The notes beneath the pieces were generated by a model that was given only the letters and a program-made list of their open reading frames with translations, had not been told where the DNA came from and searched no databases. From NCBI GenBank assembly GCA_964036315.1, contig OZ038479.1, positions 58,684,746-58,748,745 on the forward strand: a stretch of DNA of 64,000 nucleotides. Reading direction: 5' to 3'. Source of the stretch: Acanthosepion esculentum (Eukaryota; Mollusca; Cephalopoda; Sepiida; Sepiidae). Position 1 is the first letter of the stretch. Every line of letters begins with the position of its first letter. Positions 44,341-55,574 of this stretch are shown one piece after another. Position numbers and translations under genes: made by a program.

Positions 44341-45605
44341 AGTAGAAAATTCAATCTTAGTTCCACATGTGAGACTCCACACATAAGGAAAAAAACATTC
44401 TTTTGAGATTTATAGATATATATTTTCTGAGTCTTATTTCATCTCCAGTATGGATCATATTCTTGTAAAATCTGTAATGCGTTATTTTAAAATTCTGCAA
44501 TATTCAATAGATATGTATTATACACTGGAGACAAATCATATTTTTGTGAAATATATGTTCAAAATTTCAGGGAGTTTCCACTAAAAAGACACCATCCTCA
44601 TAAATCTAGGTCCTGTGAAGCAACATTTTCAAAGGTCTTATTTAAAAATAAACATGCTAACATAAAACCCATATTATATTCGTGAATTTCTGTTTTCACA
44701 AAATGTTTGTCTATAAACATCTGTGAAATCACAAATGAAATGTAGGAATCTGCATTTTCACTAAAAGCATAAAGGCAGAAACATAGAAGGGAAAATCTAT
44801 ATTAATTTCATGCAGGTCAGTGAAAACCTTATGCATACACATGCAAGATGGACAATTCTGTGTATAAAAGTTTGTATGCATTGTTTGATTATTTAATTTG
44901 CAAGAATTAGCATTTTCATTGTAACCATAAAGGCAGAAAGATAATAGAAGAGAAAATGTATATCAATTTCATGTAAATCAGTCAAATATTTATGTATACA
45001 ACTGAAAACAGTTTATGAATATTTGGGATGCAATGTTTGATTTTTTTTTTTTTCAAATTTGCAGTATATTTCTTTATATATGGATGAGATAAAATCATAA
45101 ATATGAATTGATTTATTCCATATAATGAAAATACTTTCTGAGAAACATTCAGCATACAAATGGAAATAGAAGTCAATGTATGAAAATTTTGGCTTCTATT
45201 TTATATTGAATGAAATAAAAGCATCAGTGTTTTCTTGGATCATGTCATTATGATTTCATATAAAAAAAATATATTTTCAAATAAAATAAGTTAAAACATT
45301 TGAAATTTCAGTCTGAACTGAATACACACCGTCTTAGCAGGATTTTGAACTCTACTTCATCCCTTTGTTTTCTTCATTGTTTACTGTTGGGCAATTTTAG
45401 CCTTCCTTTATGTAGTGTAATAAAGGTTCTACACTTATTGTTTTTTGGCTAAAGTAATAAGAAAATTTTAAGAGGGTGTATACATTATGCAACATTTTCA
45501 AATTTTATACCTGTATTGTAACATAAATGATATTAAAAATATTTTGTTTTTCATGTGGTGTACGTAGTTATATAAATTGTTACCTGTCAGTGATGAAATG
45601 TATTA

Positions 45606-45685
45606 TTAGGTTGGTGTAAAAATAATGTCGTTTTTTGACGTTCAACTTCATGTGAGAAAACGACATTTTTTTTGCACCAACCTAA
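45606..45685. mobile_element. 80-bp mariner MITE (MADE1-like)
   Basis: The ends 'ttaggttggtgtaaaaa' and 'tttttgcaccaacctaa' are inverted repeats. They match over 27 of the first 29 bases, with TA on both sides (45604-45605 and 45686-45687). The length of 80 bases and the TTAGGTTGGTG ends are as in the mariner-derived MADE1 family known from mammals. The sequence internal to the ends is different. It could fold into one long hairpin. Confidence 0.9.
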
Positions 45686-45687
45686 TA

Positions 45688-48439
45688 CTAAATATAAAAA
45701 AACTTTTTATTATCATCATATAAGTATGAAATAAAGTCATGATGAAGAATTTTTCAATGTCTTGTGGCAGAAAAAAATATTCTTAAACTTTCTCAGGGGA
45801 AACACCATTATTTTGAATATTTTTCATTGTAATTATATCTTTTTATCACAATAATTCATATCTTTACATTCTACAACCTTTAATAATGCACCATGGATAA
45901 TAAACAAATTATCAAGGTTGTGTTGAAACCTAAGAAGTGTGTTAAATTATTTCATTTTCTTTGGACTCTCTATACTCTTCAAAAGAGCTAATTAGCATAA
46001 ATTCTTTTCTTCAAGCTTAACAATTGTTAATTCTCTACTGAAGGTACTAAAAAGAACAATCAGCTTTAGTCTGATGTGAAGTTCAGAAATAGAACACTCA
46101 CCATATCTTTATGAAACATTATGAAAAATCTATTTAACAATATAAAAAATATTTTGGTTTTCATGCAGATATTTATGCTGTGTACATGTGTAGAGTATAA
46201 ATAATCAAGTTAATAAATCGTTACCTATTGGGGATGAAATATATTAGTAAATATTCAAAAATTTCTTAGCATTTTCTAGAAAGTATCACTCCAAAATTTA
46301 GCATGAAATTTTGTTCCTTCGTAAAGCCATCATCCCAATTCTAAGGAAAAATTAGGCAGGAAATATACAAGGTGAGATTAATATTTTTCCAGATTCAATT
46401 ATGTAATAATAACATAGTTCACTTCCCTCCATTGTGTTTAGGTCACTGTGATAGCATATTTATACTGATACGGAAAAAGTCATGGGATACCACTATGTAA
46501 AGGTAATGGTAGGTGATTTCACTATACATTGAAATACATAGAAATGGACAGACCTGTATCAATTGCAGTCTGATTTCTGGCAAGTCAGTTTGGTAGTCTT
46601 TGAGAAGGTGATGTGAATTATCTAAGTTTGAACTGAGCAAAATATTGGATGCCAGATTGATTGGCCTTCCATCTCTGTATTTTTGGAATATATGCTTGAA
46701 AGCATGCTCATTCATTGTGAACAGCACACAAGGCTCTTGTTCTCTCACTTGATTACTCAGATTTATCATGACTCAGTTCCTTGTGGCTTGATGTTTTATG
46801 ATTTTTAACAATACACTGCCTTCAGCCAAGGTTCTAGCTTGTGTCCAGTTATCATGATCTCATGAAGCTTCTGTTGCTTTGAGACTCAAATTGGTGACCT
46901 TTTGGAGATTGGCTCCTTTGATGCTTGGTACATGGCACTTGTAAAGGGATCACACTACAAACAACTGATTTCCTTCTGGATATGTGAAGCTCACCATTCT
47001 ACTCACTTTTGAATATTTTCCCAAGTATACTTTACATTCTTTCATTCATTTACCTCAAAAGTGCAATACTCCAAAGAGAATGGTGAGTTCCAAAACCAGC
47101 ACTATGTTTCTCTTTCAAATTGTGGCAATAGTTTTTAATAACTTCACTTTGCTTTCCCATGTTTGTGGCAGACTAAAGAAGCTTGTCTGAGGACATGATC
47201 TTGGCTTTGAAAATAATGATTTTCTTAACTGGGCAGAGATGTCTGCTGCAGCTAAAATAGCAGCAGATGGTGTCTGCCCTGAACCTGATTGTATTATCAT
47301 TGATGTTAGCCAATTTAATATTTGTATGTTTCTGAATGGGCAATCTTTCTTCTAATAGCAAACATTTAAGAAGAAATGACCCTCCCCAACATTTTTGCTT
47401 TTCATGTACCAATTATTGCATATATTCTTCTGGAATATGTAAATTTTCATTGATATACTAATTTGTGATGTAAACTTAGTAATTGAAATTTAAAGTAAAT
47501 TTAAAATCTTTAAAAACATTTTGACCATGAAATAAATCTTCTCATCAAATTTTTCATATACTTATTAATAATTTCCTGAATTTATTATTCTTCAATAAAA
47601 ACATTTTTTTGCATAATATATACTTAATCTTGTCAGACAATAGTACACTAATTAGGAAAATTATTTCATTTTTTTTACTATGGTTTATATTCCAATTGTT
47701 AACTATTTGTTTAATAAATATTTTGTTGATTTAAAATTTTCGGAAGTTTGGCTCCAAGAAGAGAATATTTATTGAAAATTGGTTATTTAAATTGAAGATT
47801 AAAATTTTGCTACCGCCTAAATGCATGGGCATTTTTGATCATGAAGCCTCACACCCATCTAACAAAAAACATCACAAACTCCACATTTTGAGAATTTACT
47901 AAAATTTAGGTCATTATCTGAATTCAATGAAATTTTCAGTACTGTTACATTAATGCATGAATATTATGTTGGACAAGGCATTTTTTAGTAAATATTATGG
48001 AAATACTTTTTTGGCTGTCGGGTGGGTCAGTTTCCCTGCCATCATTTCCTTTATATACTCCCAAAATAGAAGAAATGAATTAAATTGAAAAAGCATCATT
48101 TAACGAGTTTTTAATTTTCATTTTGGGCTCCTCGTATTTTCCAAAAAAAATTATTTATTCTACTAACTTTAAGAAAAGCCTAAAAATAATATACTTACAC
48201 TGTTGGTGAAAGATAATTTTTAATATAATCAATACCAATTTCTAGAGTGTAGTCATTTCGATCCTCTGCATGCTTGTAAATTTTACGCATGCATTTTAAA
48301 GTTTTGGGATGAAAATTATTGACCTTTGACCTTGAAGAAAGAATTCATTATTGAAATGATTTGTTTCATTTTTTTCTGCAGTTAGCATCACAAAATTAAT
48401 TTAGTTGTGATTTTATCTTCACAGAAAATGTACAAAAGT
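45688..48439. repeat. Background with duplicated modules
   Basis: 45720-46110 pairs with 25980-28320. 46270-46360 pairs with 1790-1880. 46990-47300 resembles 59440-59770 ('agtaagttcca' or 'ggtgagttcca', 'accagcac', 'gtgtctgc', 'ttatca…gatgttagcc'). The minus frame at 46443-46769 shows no motif I recognise. No gene is called. Confidence 0.5.
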
Positions 48440-48995
48440 AGAATTATATTGAATTTTGCCAGGTTTCTTTACTATTTTTTTCTTCTATCTCAAGTTCACA
48501 ATAAACAGACATATGTGAATTACCTCCCTTAGACATGGGGTATGGGTATAAAATACAATGCATTTCCAAGGTAGGTTGATCACCCAGTAATCTAGTGACT
48601 ACAGATAGGTTGTTTCTTCCTTCTCTATTGACATACATCATGGTGCCAATGCTGTTTTGTTTAACAAATCCATCAGTGTCAATCGACAACTAATCTGGAC
48701 AAGGAGATGTGCAAAATTTTGGCTGAGGTCAGATGCAATGAAAGAGTCCCATAAGCTGTCAGACCAATCTGCTAAATCTTTTGGTTTCTTTCCAGAAACA
48801 GCCTCATCTAGAGGCTGAAGAAATAGGAGCAGTCAGGGTTGACATATAGCTTTGGACCATATTCACCAATAAATTATTGTAAGCTCTTCACTCTTCTAGG
48901 TTGGTGATATGAGTGTTGTAATCATGTGAGGATCTGCTGACAAACTCCCTTCAAACCAAATCCATCCAAGAATGGATATGGGCTTTGGACCAATT
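48440..48995 (-). pseudogene. Gypsy pol fragment (RT end to RNase H)
   Basis: On the minus strand, text like I-S-I-L-G-W-I-W is followed by L-L-L-F-L-Q-P-L-D-E-A and later S-I-D-T-D-G-F-V-K-Q-N-S-I-G. This resembles the RT connection and the start of RNase H (T-D-G-S-V) in the same Gypsy group as the integrase at 27466-28043. Stops and shifts are frequent. Confidence 0.6.
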
Positions 48996-49009
48996 ACATT
49001 CTTAAGTTA

Positions 49010-49260
49010 GCTTATGGGACTCTTTTATTGCAGCACAAAGACATCTGACCTCAGCCAAAATTTTGCACATCTCCTTGTCCAGATTAGTTGTCGATTGACA
49101 CTGATGGATCTGTTAAACAAGACAGCATTGGCAACATGCAAACATGCAAATTCTGTCTATCAATTAGAAAATAACTCCTCTATAATGATCACTGACAGGA
49201 CTGGTATATGCTTTACAGTTTTAGAGACTTTGCAACTTGATAGTATCATGGTACCAGTAG
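49010..49260 (+). pseudogene. Inverted duplicate of the Gypsy RNase H fragment
   Basis: The plus strand reads W-D-S-F-I-A-A-Q-R, S-A-K-I-L-H-I-S-L and then D-T-D-G-S-V-K-Q-D-S-I-G. It repeats in opposite orientation the minus-strand text at 48640-48770, with high identity over about 115 bases ('cagccaaaattttgcacatc', 'tccttgtccagattagttg'). It is a second, oppositely oriented piece of the same element type. Confidence 0.65.
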
Positions 49261-49679
49261 TAATATGGTTAAAATTATGAAAATAATTTTTATGTTCCAT
49301 AAAATTGTGTCATTTATCACATACATACATGTATTTAGCTGTAATTTCTGCAAGTCTGCTGCCGCATGACCCCTGAGGTGTAAGGAAACTACTACATGTT
49401 CTTTAGCTACTGCTGGTCAAAGAGGCAACATGGTAATTCTGCTGTCTGGAAATTCTCACCAAGACAGAAAGTGTCGGTTTCATTTGAGTTTCTTTCAAAT
49501 TGTTATTGTTTCTGTTTGAAAAGTGTTTCATTGTATATTTCTTTGAAACCTATTTTCTTTATCCATCTCTCTTTTGAGAAATATATTTGTTATTTGTTTT
49601 TACTTTTTCATGGAGTCTTTTCTAAATAAAACTATAACATCAGGATGAAGCATGGACATTTTCATTGTGACCGGCAGTT

Positions 49680-49995
49680 AGTTACATCATCTACACTGTT
49701 CTCTGCACAGGCCATCGACAATCTATACCATGTGTCCCTCTGACAGAAAGTTACCTAATATTCTGCACATAAGTTTTGCCAGGGCCGTTTTGAACCTCCC
49801 ACACCAGTGGCACATCTGATATAGATGCACATACCTCTGACTGAAGTTGTTAACAACACCACAATACCTCATGGAACACTTTACCAAGAGAATTTGGTAA
49901 AAGCCACTGGTAACGTCTATCCTGATTTGTTGCCACTGCTTGATGTTTTGTAATGTGGAGTCAATGTTCTGGCTAGTAGATGTTTGGGGTTTCAA
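49680..49995 (-). pseudogene. Gypsy reverse transcriptase fragment
   Basis: Minus-strand text N-I-D-S-T-L-Q-N-I-K-Q-W, D-V-T-S-G-F-Y-Q-I and M-R-Y-C-G-V-V matches the RT palm region, first catalytic Asp included. Near 49700 the expected x-D-D motif is degraded (one Asp replaced by Gly) and the frame stops. It is in the same orientation as 48440-48995 and probably came from one insertion, later split. Confidence 0.7.
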
Positions 49996-50290
49996 ATAGC
50001 AACTGACATTGGCAAAAATGTTAACAAGGTGATGACTTCCATTAGGCTTACTGAATTAATAAAAGGAAATATAAATATTAATTATCACCATCAGCCATTG
50101 GTTGATTCAAGATAGGGTGAACTATATATATATATGCTCACGGAAATCCAGTTGAGCTCTCTAGGGAAAGGTTTTTTTAAAAACAGCGGCTCCTACTGCT
50201 ATTAAGCATTACTCTTCAAGTATGAAATGAGTTCTCTGAGCCACTGGTGTATTTTGTATAGAGAAAAACGTTAAAATTCTCTTCCTTTCT

Positions 50291-50360
50291 GCCGTGCGAT
50301 GATGGCCTAGAGGTAAGATACCTGACTGTCAAATCAGTCATGTTTCAATCCCGGCTTGAA
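50291..50360 (+). mobile_element. tRNA-like SINE head, fragment
   Basis: The sequence 'gatggcctagaggtaagata' is a good A box, and 'catgtttcaatcccggc' a B box at normal distance. A 'ctgtcaa' loop resembles a GTC anticodon loop, but the anticodon stem and acceptor do not pair fully. It is therefore a SINE head or tRNA relic rather than a working tRNA gene. A (TC)n(TA)n run follows within 60 bases. Confidence 0.5.
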
Positions 50361-50412
50361 GCAGTCAGATGTCTAGCCACACTGAAAAGCTGTGATACAG
50401 AGAAATAATCTG

Positions 50413-50413
<1 letters not shown>

Positions 50414-50493
<80 letters not shown>
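50414..50493. repeat. (TC)n(TA)n microsatellite
   Basis: About 36 bases of TC pass directly into about 44 bases of TA. The open frame through it is spurious. Confidence 0.95.
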
Positions 50494-50495
<2 letters not shown>

Positions 50496-50978
50496 AGTAT
50501 GTGGTGCAGTTCAATTTACATTACATGAATCATTCATACAAAAAACAGATATTGAAGTTAATGATATAAATGGTGAGAATACATCTTCGCAAACAAATTT
50601 AATAAATGACATTAACCCCAAATCTGTGGATGAATGTTATGATCCCTGTTTATAAATTCCTGTTGCATAAGGTCTTTTTTATTTTTTATACAAGCTTTCA
50701 TCTGTGCATACAGACATCATCAGGTATGAAAATATATTTGTTTTTTTACATCCAGGTAATAACAGGACAACAAAAGAATAGATGTAATCCGAAATATGTT
50801 TTTAGAAATGTGTTATTGTTAATTGTAAGAAATTTGGGAGCATGCAGTTGCAACGCTGAGGTTGAATTTTTAAATTTTAAGATTGTGCGTTTTTGTACTA
50901 ATATGGTAATAGGAGAATTTTTTTATACTCGTAGGTTTTTCAGTCAATGTGGCATGAACTAAATTGTTCAATAAATAA

Positions 50979-50982
<4 letters not shown>

Positions 50983-51056
<74 letters not shown>
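50983..51056. repeat. (TA)n(CA)n microsatellite
   Basis: About 52 bases of TA pass into about 20 bases of CA. Confidence 0.95.
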
Positions 51057-52867
51057 TCACATAACAGATACTGGGTTAAATTTTAACATATTCCAGAATG
51101 CATATTTCTCTTAAAAATCTAAACTTTATCAAAAGTGCAAATATTTTTGCAGGAAACTTTCAATCAAATGTAAATAATCATGATTTCTATCTAGAAGTAA
51201 TCACCTGATTTTTGGTGAATTTTAAAAATCATATGAGTCCTTTTCATTGTTTTTGGTTTGATTTTGACACAACTAGTTTTACAGTCTGTTGTCACTTCTA
51301 GACAAATCCTGTTATCATTACTGTCATTTTAAAACTCTTCAAATTGAATTCCTTAAATAGGTTTGTATAAAATAAATGATTCTTCTATTGATGCATTCTT
51401 TTTGTCATGTTTGGTGCAGACAACTACACAAACTCCTGCTTTCCTCTTCCACATAGTGTGATCATGATTCCAAGACCTTTAACTCCCAAGGGTCAGTGGG
51501 TGAGACGAGTGCAAGAAAACCAGTCCCATCCCTCTTCAACTTGCTTTTGTCCATTTTGGCTGGTTTATTATTTAAAGGGGTTTGAATTCATACTTTTCCT
51601 TCTCTTAGATTGGCTGACCACCAAGTTTAGAGATTCTTCTTGTTTATTTAACTAATAGCCAGAGAAAGATGGATTCCCTAGAGCATTAGTGAATAGTGAA
51701 CAAAACAAACTTGTATGCCAGTTTCACTTTCCGTACCAGAAAACTTTTTTCCTTCTATCTCGAGTTCACAATAAGCAAATATGTGAATTACCTCCCTTAG
51801 ACATGGAGTCACGGGGCATGGGTAAAAAATGCAATGCATCTTCAGAAATATTTCTCTTTTACTATATTTCTAGTTCTTTGAAATGCTGCTGCCCATCAAG
51901 TAAGTAACTTTGCCACAACCATCAAGACAAACAAGACAAATTTGAGTTGCAAGTTGTGGACCTTTTGACCTTGAAGAAAAAAGTCATTATCCAAATGATT
52001 TGTTCATTTTTTTTTTTTTTTTTTTTTTAGTTAACATCACAAACTAATTTCTGTTGTAATTTTATCTTCACAGAAAATGTACCAAAGTAGATTATATTGC
52101 ATTTTGCCTTTTTTTCTTGCTATTGGTTTTTTTTGCCTTTTATTGTCAGGCCACAATAAATAAGCAGAAATGTGTGAATTACCTCCCCTAGACATAAAGT
52201 CACATGATATGGGTATAAAATGCAAAGCATTTTCAAATATCTTTCTCTTTTCCTATATTTCTATAATCTGAAATGCTGCTGCTCATCAAGTAAGTTATTT
52301 TGCCACAGCCATCAAGTACTGAGGTGCATGCACTTAATGGTTCCAAAATATTTGACTCTTGTGGAAATATATTATTTTAAAGAAACCCCAGAATATTGTT
52401 TATTTGTTCATCATTTACATGTAAGATTTTATTACTACTTTAGCTAAAATTATTGATTGCAAGATCTTCCATGTTAAAATGATGGTCCATTTTAAAGATG
52501 AAAATATATATTTTACTTGATATCAATATAATGATTTTGCTAATGGTTTTAGACAAAAATAAACAATTTTCTCATTCACTCAGTACAGTCCATTTTTTTT
52601 CAGATTCTGACCCCAACAGATTCCTGCTTTCTTTTGCACTTGGTGTGATCATGATCCCAAGTCCTTTTACTCCTGAGGGTCAGTGGATTCTTGCCTTTCC
52701 CTAAAGCAATAGTGAACAAAACTTTCTTTGTCAGAATTTGGTATCATGCATGCTAGTTTCACTTTCCATACCAGAAAACTTGTGCTATCTGCCAGTGCTA
52801 GTTGAGTTGATAAAAAAGAAGCTCTAGGCTGTTCCAATGGTTTAATAAATATTTGACACCTTGGCTG
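51057..52867. repeat. Duplicated background block
   Basis: 51065-51720 pairs with 38850-39560. 51740-51850 and 52130-52260 are two copies of a module with 'tgtgaattacctcccttagacat', also present at 48515. 52490-52560 holds the 'gatgaaaatatatattttact' module. No gene. Confidence 0.6.
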
Positions 52868-53154
52868 TGTAACGGAGAATCAGGACCACCCAAGAAAAGA
52901 TTCCGAGTTGGTTGTAGGTGGTTTTGAAAGCACCAAGAGTTGTGTCCTCTTCCACAGTAGGCTGTTGAAAGAAACCTTCTACTTCGAGTAGGTGGCGCTG
53001 ACTGTTTGGATTATTTGCATATGAATGATAATATGCAGGTGTTAGTCAATAGTCAGCTTGGGTCTGGGATTGAGATAACTATATAACACCAGGTTTTTTC
53101 TCATCCAGGAGTGGTGTTCCCCCCACGTGGACATGCAAATACCAGATGAACACA
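52868..53154 (+). mobile_element. 287-bp solo LTR
   Basis: The sequence TGTAACGG…GAACACA sits between GGCTG and GACTG, a 5-bp target duplication with one mismatch. Paralogous copies at 29336 and 39716 run 'ttggctg(g/a)aatctcc' without interruption, so the insertion is certain and its limits exact. A TATA-like 'aactatataacacc' lies near 53077. The orientation is inferred from TG…CA and TATA. No internal sequence remains, as expected after LTR-LTR recombination. Confidence 0.8.
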
Positions 53155-54000
53155 GACTGGAATCTCCCACACATTTTGAGGCTCTAGGTTTCAAACCTTC
53201 CAAGACAAAGGTAAATACAGTCTTGGTATATGCATCACCTTATTAGATATCACTCATCAGTCAATGTCAATTTTGCAATACATTTAGAGACTCTAGGCCA
53301 GGTAAATCTAATCCTGGTATATGCTGACCCTCATTAGTCATGATTAATTGGTTAATGTCAATTTTACAAGATATTTTAAGGAATAAGGAAAATTTTATGT
53401 AGGCATCTCTTCCCAATACAATCATTGATTTTTTTTAATTTTTTTTTTTTTAATGAAAGAATTCATATTGACATATAAATTAGTGAATATTTTTATCCCA
53501 CATTTAAAAAGTTTAAAATAGGAAAGTTTGAACCTCACTAATGCAGCCACCTTTTTGACTGGTTGCCACACCAAAGCTAAAGAACCATGTCTACTGTATT
53601 ATTTCAAGATTTTTTAATTCATACATTACATTCTCTTGTTGACTGTGATGTCTACCATGTGCAAAAAAAAAAGTTAACACTTCTACATTTTAACCAAAAG
53701 GTAAATACTATTGCTAATTTATTTAATCATTCTGTTTAAATTTAATAATTTGCTTTCACTAGGACTAATAATGGATTTTTAAAAGATTTTGTTGTAGAGT
53801 AGCTAGCACCCCTTCAGCACTGTACCAGATGGCCTGACTCATAACCTTAAATTGTCTACGATTAAGGACTTCGACATTTGATTAATAAGTTGACACTAAG
53901 CTGATTAATATTTGAACTGATCTTATTTCATTTGGCTATACAGCATTTGACCCTCCTCTATTCCTTGTAAGTTGTTCTCGTTAATTGTTTGTAACTTATT
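53155..54000. repeat. Duplicated background block
   Basis: This continues the 29330-29640 and 39716-40020 paralogs, with an inner partial repeat ('atcagtcaatgtcaattttgc' at about 53248, 'aatgtcaattttacaag' at about 53355). From 53660 on it resembles 10800-10960 ('ctaccatgtgcaaaaa', 'cactaggactaat'). No gene. Confidence 0.55.
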
Positions 54001-54690
54001 GTTTGGTTTGGTTTGTTTTACATCATATCAACCTCAATGGGTTATTTAATGCTGACAAAATTTTTATTGCTGGTAATATTTTTTTTTCCAAAATGTATTG
54101 CTGCTAATATTTCTTTCCTTCAAAAGTCTATCACTGGTAATATTTTTTCTTCAAAAGTCTATCACTGGTAATATTTTTTCTTCAAAAGTCTATCACTGGT
54201 AATATTTTTTCTTCAAAAGTCTATCACTGGTAATATTTTTTCTTCAAAAGTCTATCACTGGTAATATTTTTTCTTCAAAAGTCTATCACTGGTAATATTT
54301 TTTCTTCAAAAGTCTATCACTGGTAATATTTTTTCTTCAAAAGTCTATCACTGGTAATATTTTTTCTTCAAAAGTCTATCACTGGTAATATTTTTTCTTC
54401 AAAAGTCTATCACTGGTAATATTTTTTTCAAAAATTTATTGCTGGTCATAATTTTTTACAAAGTATTTCTGGTATTAAAACCTATTTTTACACTTTCATA
54501 ATGATTTGACCCCAGTTTGGGAGTTAACTATTTGCCCATAGCTGGGACCATAACAGGTGCTACCACCCCAGGTCAGAGTAGACCTAGGAACACCAGCAAT
54601 TAAGAGATGGTTCCATGCTCCTCAAAACCTCCTGAACAGAGGCCTTGCTGTCAGATGTAGTTTATTGTCATACCCAGGATGGGTAACTTA
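54001..54690 (+). repeat. Dispersed element with 31-bp tandem core, copy 2
   Basis: The head near 54030 ('atatcaacctcaatgggtta') and the tail at 54535-54680 match the element at 22961-23560. The core (54121-54430) holds ten 31-bp units 'caaaagtctatcactggtaa…' starting at 54121, 54152, 54183 and every 31 bases to 54400. They are identical as far as I can read, except the end of the last. Two degenerate units lie on each side. The short frame at 54557 is spurious. Confidence 0.85.
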
Positions 54691-55120
54691 TTGTTCTGTG
54701 GTTTTTTTTTTTTATATGTATCTGTTAGCACCAGATACTGATGCTGATGCTGAATATATTAAGCACACATTCTTCTCTGTGTATCATTCACCTCAACGAT
54801 ACAACAGATTTTTAAATTTGTTTTAATTTTCATTTTTTCGCTCTGCTATACTCCATTGTAATTAGATCTCTTTCTGATTCATTCTGCATGCTGGTTGGAT
54901 GTGAATGCCATAAAGGCAAAGAACAAAATAACAAAAGTCATCTTCTGTGCATTAGGCTCCATGTATCACATCTGGCCTATGAAGCAAGCTCCATCAGTAG
55001 CCAATCGCAAATGTTCTGGATGGAAAAAGAGATGCTTCTGGGGACTTAAAAGCAGGTTGCTGAAAAAGGCCATCATCAATCACGGCCTGGCATTCTGCAG
55101 CCATCACTGCTATCTCTCAA
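54691..55120. other. Intergenic
   Basis: No feature is recognised. A short open frame near 54895-55125 has no family motif. Confidence 0.4.
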
Positions 55121-55196
55121 CATGACTGCAACTCTCAATGACTGTTACCAATCCCAGGCATGACTGCAACTCTCAATGACTGTTACCAATCCCAGG
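55121..55196 (+). repeat. 38-bp tandem duplication
   Basis: The unit 'catgactgcaactctcaatg…' is present twice in direct succession (55121 and 55159) without a difference. Confidence 0.9.
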
Positions 55197-55574
55197 CATG
55201 ACTAACCACCTCAACTATCCAGTTTTGCATTGATAACATCTTGACCTCATCACCTCAAACACCAGCCATGAGCGACCAACTATCCAATTTATGCACCACC
55301 CAGCTACAAACCTTCATTGTTGACAATGCTGTCACCCCATGCAAATACCGACTTGATAACATCAACACCACCAAGCTACAAGCCTTCCTCATTACCAACG
55401 CCATCACCTTGGTAAATCCAACTCCACAAACAAATGACTCCAACTCTGCAAAACAAGCCATTCCAACTCCACAACCAGCAACTCTGACCTCACAACCAAG
55501 TGACTCTGACTCTGCAAACAGTGACTTCAACCCTGCAAGGAAGTGACTCTGACTCTACAACCAAGCGACTTTAG
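55197..55574 (+). repeat. CA/CT-rich low-complexity sequence
   Basis: Words such as 'gtgactctgactct', 'caactccacaa' and 'accaag' recur irregularly. The open frame at 55241-55546 (Thr/Ser/Asn/Pro-rich) is a by-product of this composition, and I do not call it a gene. The same wording reappears at 56530-56610, suggesting that both belong to one element later split. Confidence 0.5.

Larger units (their letters stand above)
42270..45560 (+). repeat. Segmental duplication, paralog of 19230-22600
   Basis: This is the partner of the block at 19230-22600, carrying the better-preserved zinc-finger gene. Similarity includes non-coding sequence before exon A ('tgtttcactgcaaaatgttt') and after the fingers ('gaaacattcagcatacaaat'). 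The whole unit was copied, not only the exon. Confidence 0.85.

Noticed and set aside
46443..46769. 108-codon minus-strand frame
   Set aside because: It looks partly protein-like at its start, but no motif, splice context or paralog supports it.
50291..50360. tRNA-Asp gene
   Set aside because: A and B boxes are good, but the anticodon stem and acceptor do not pair, and it abuts repeats, so I list it as a SINE-type relic.
50392..50655. Open frame through the (TC)n(TA)n tract
   Set aside because: The frame exists only because the microsatellite lacks stops; the rest shows no family resemblance.
54121..54430. Ten regularly spaced identical 31-bp units resembling a CRISPR array
   Set aside because: There are no unique spacers. 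The units abut directly, so it is a minisatellite in a eukaryotic repeat.
55241..55546. 101-codon Thr/Ser/Pro/Asn-rich open frame
   Set aside because: It follows from CA/CT-rich low-complexity sequence. It has no motif, the similar text at 56530 is not in a matching frame, and no gene signals are seen.
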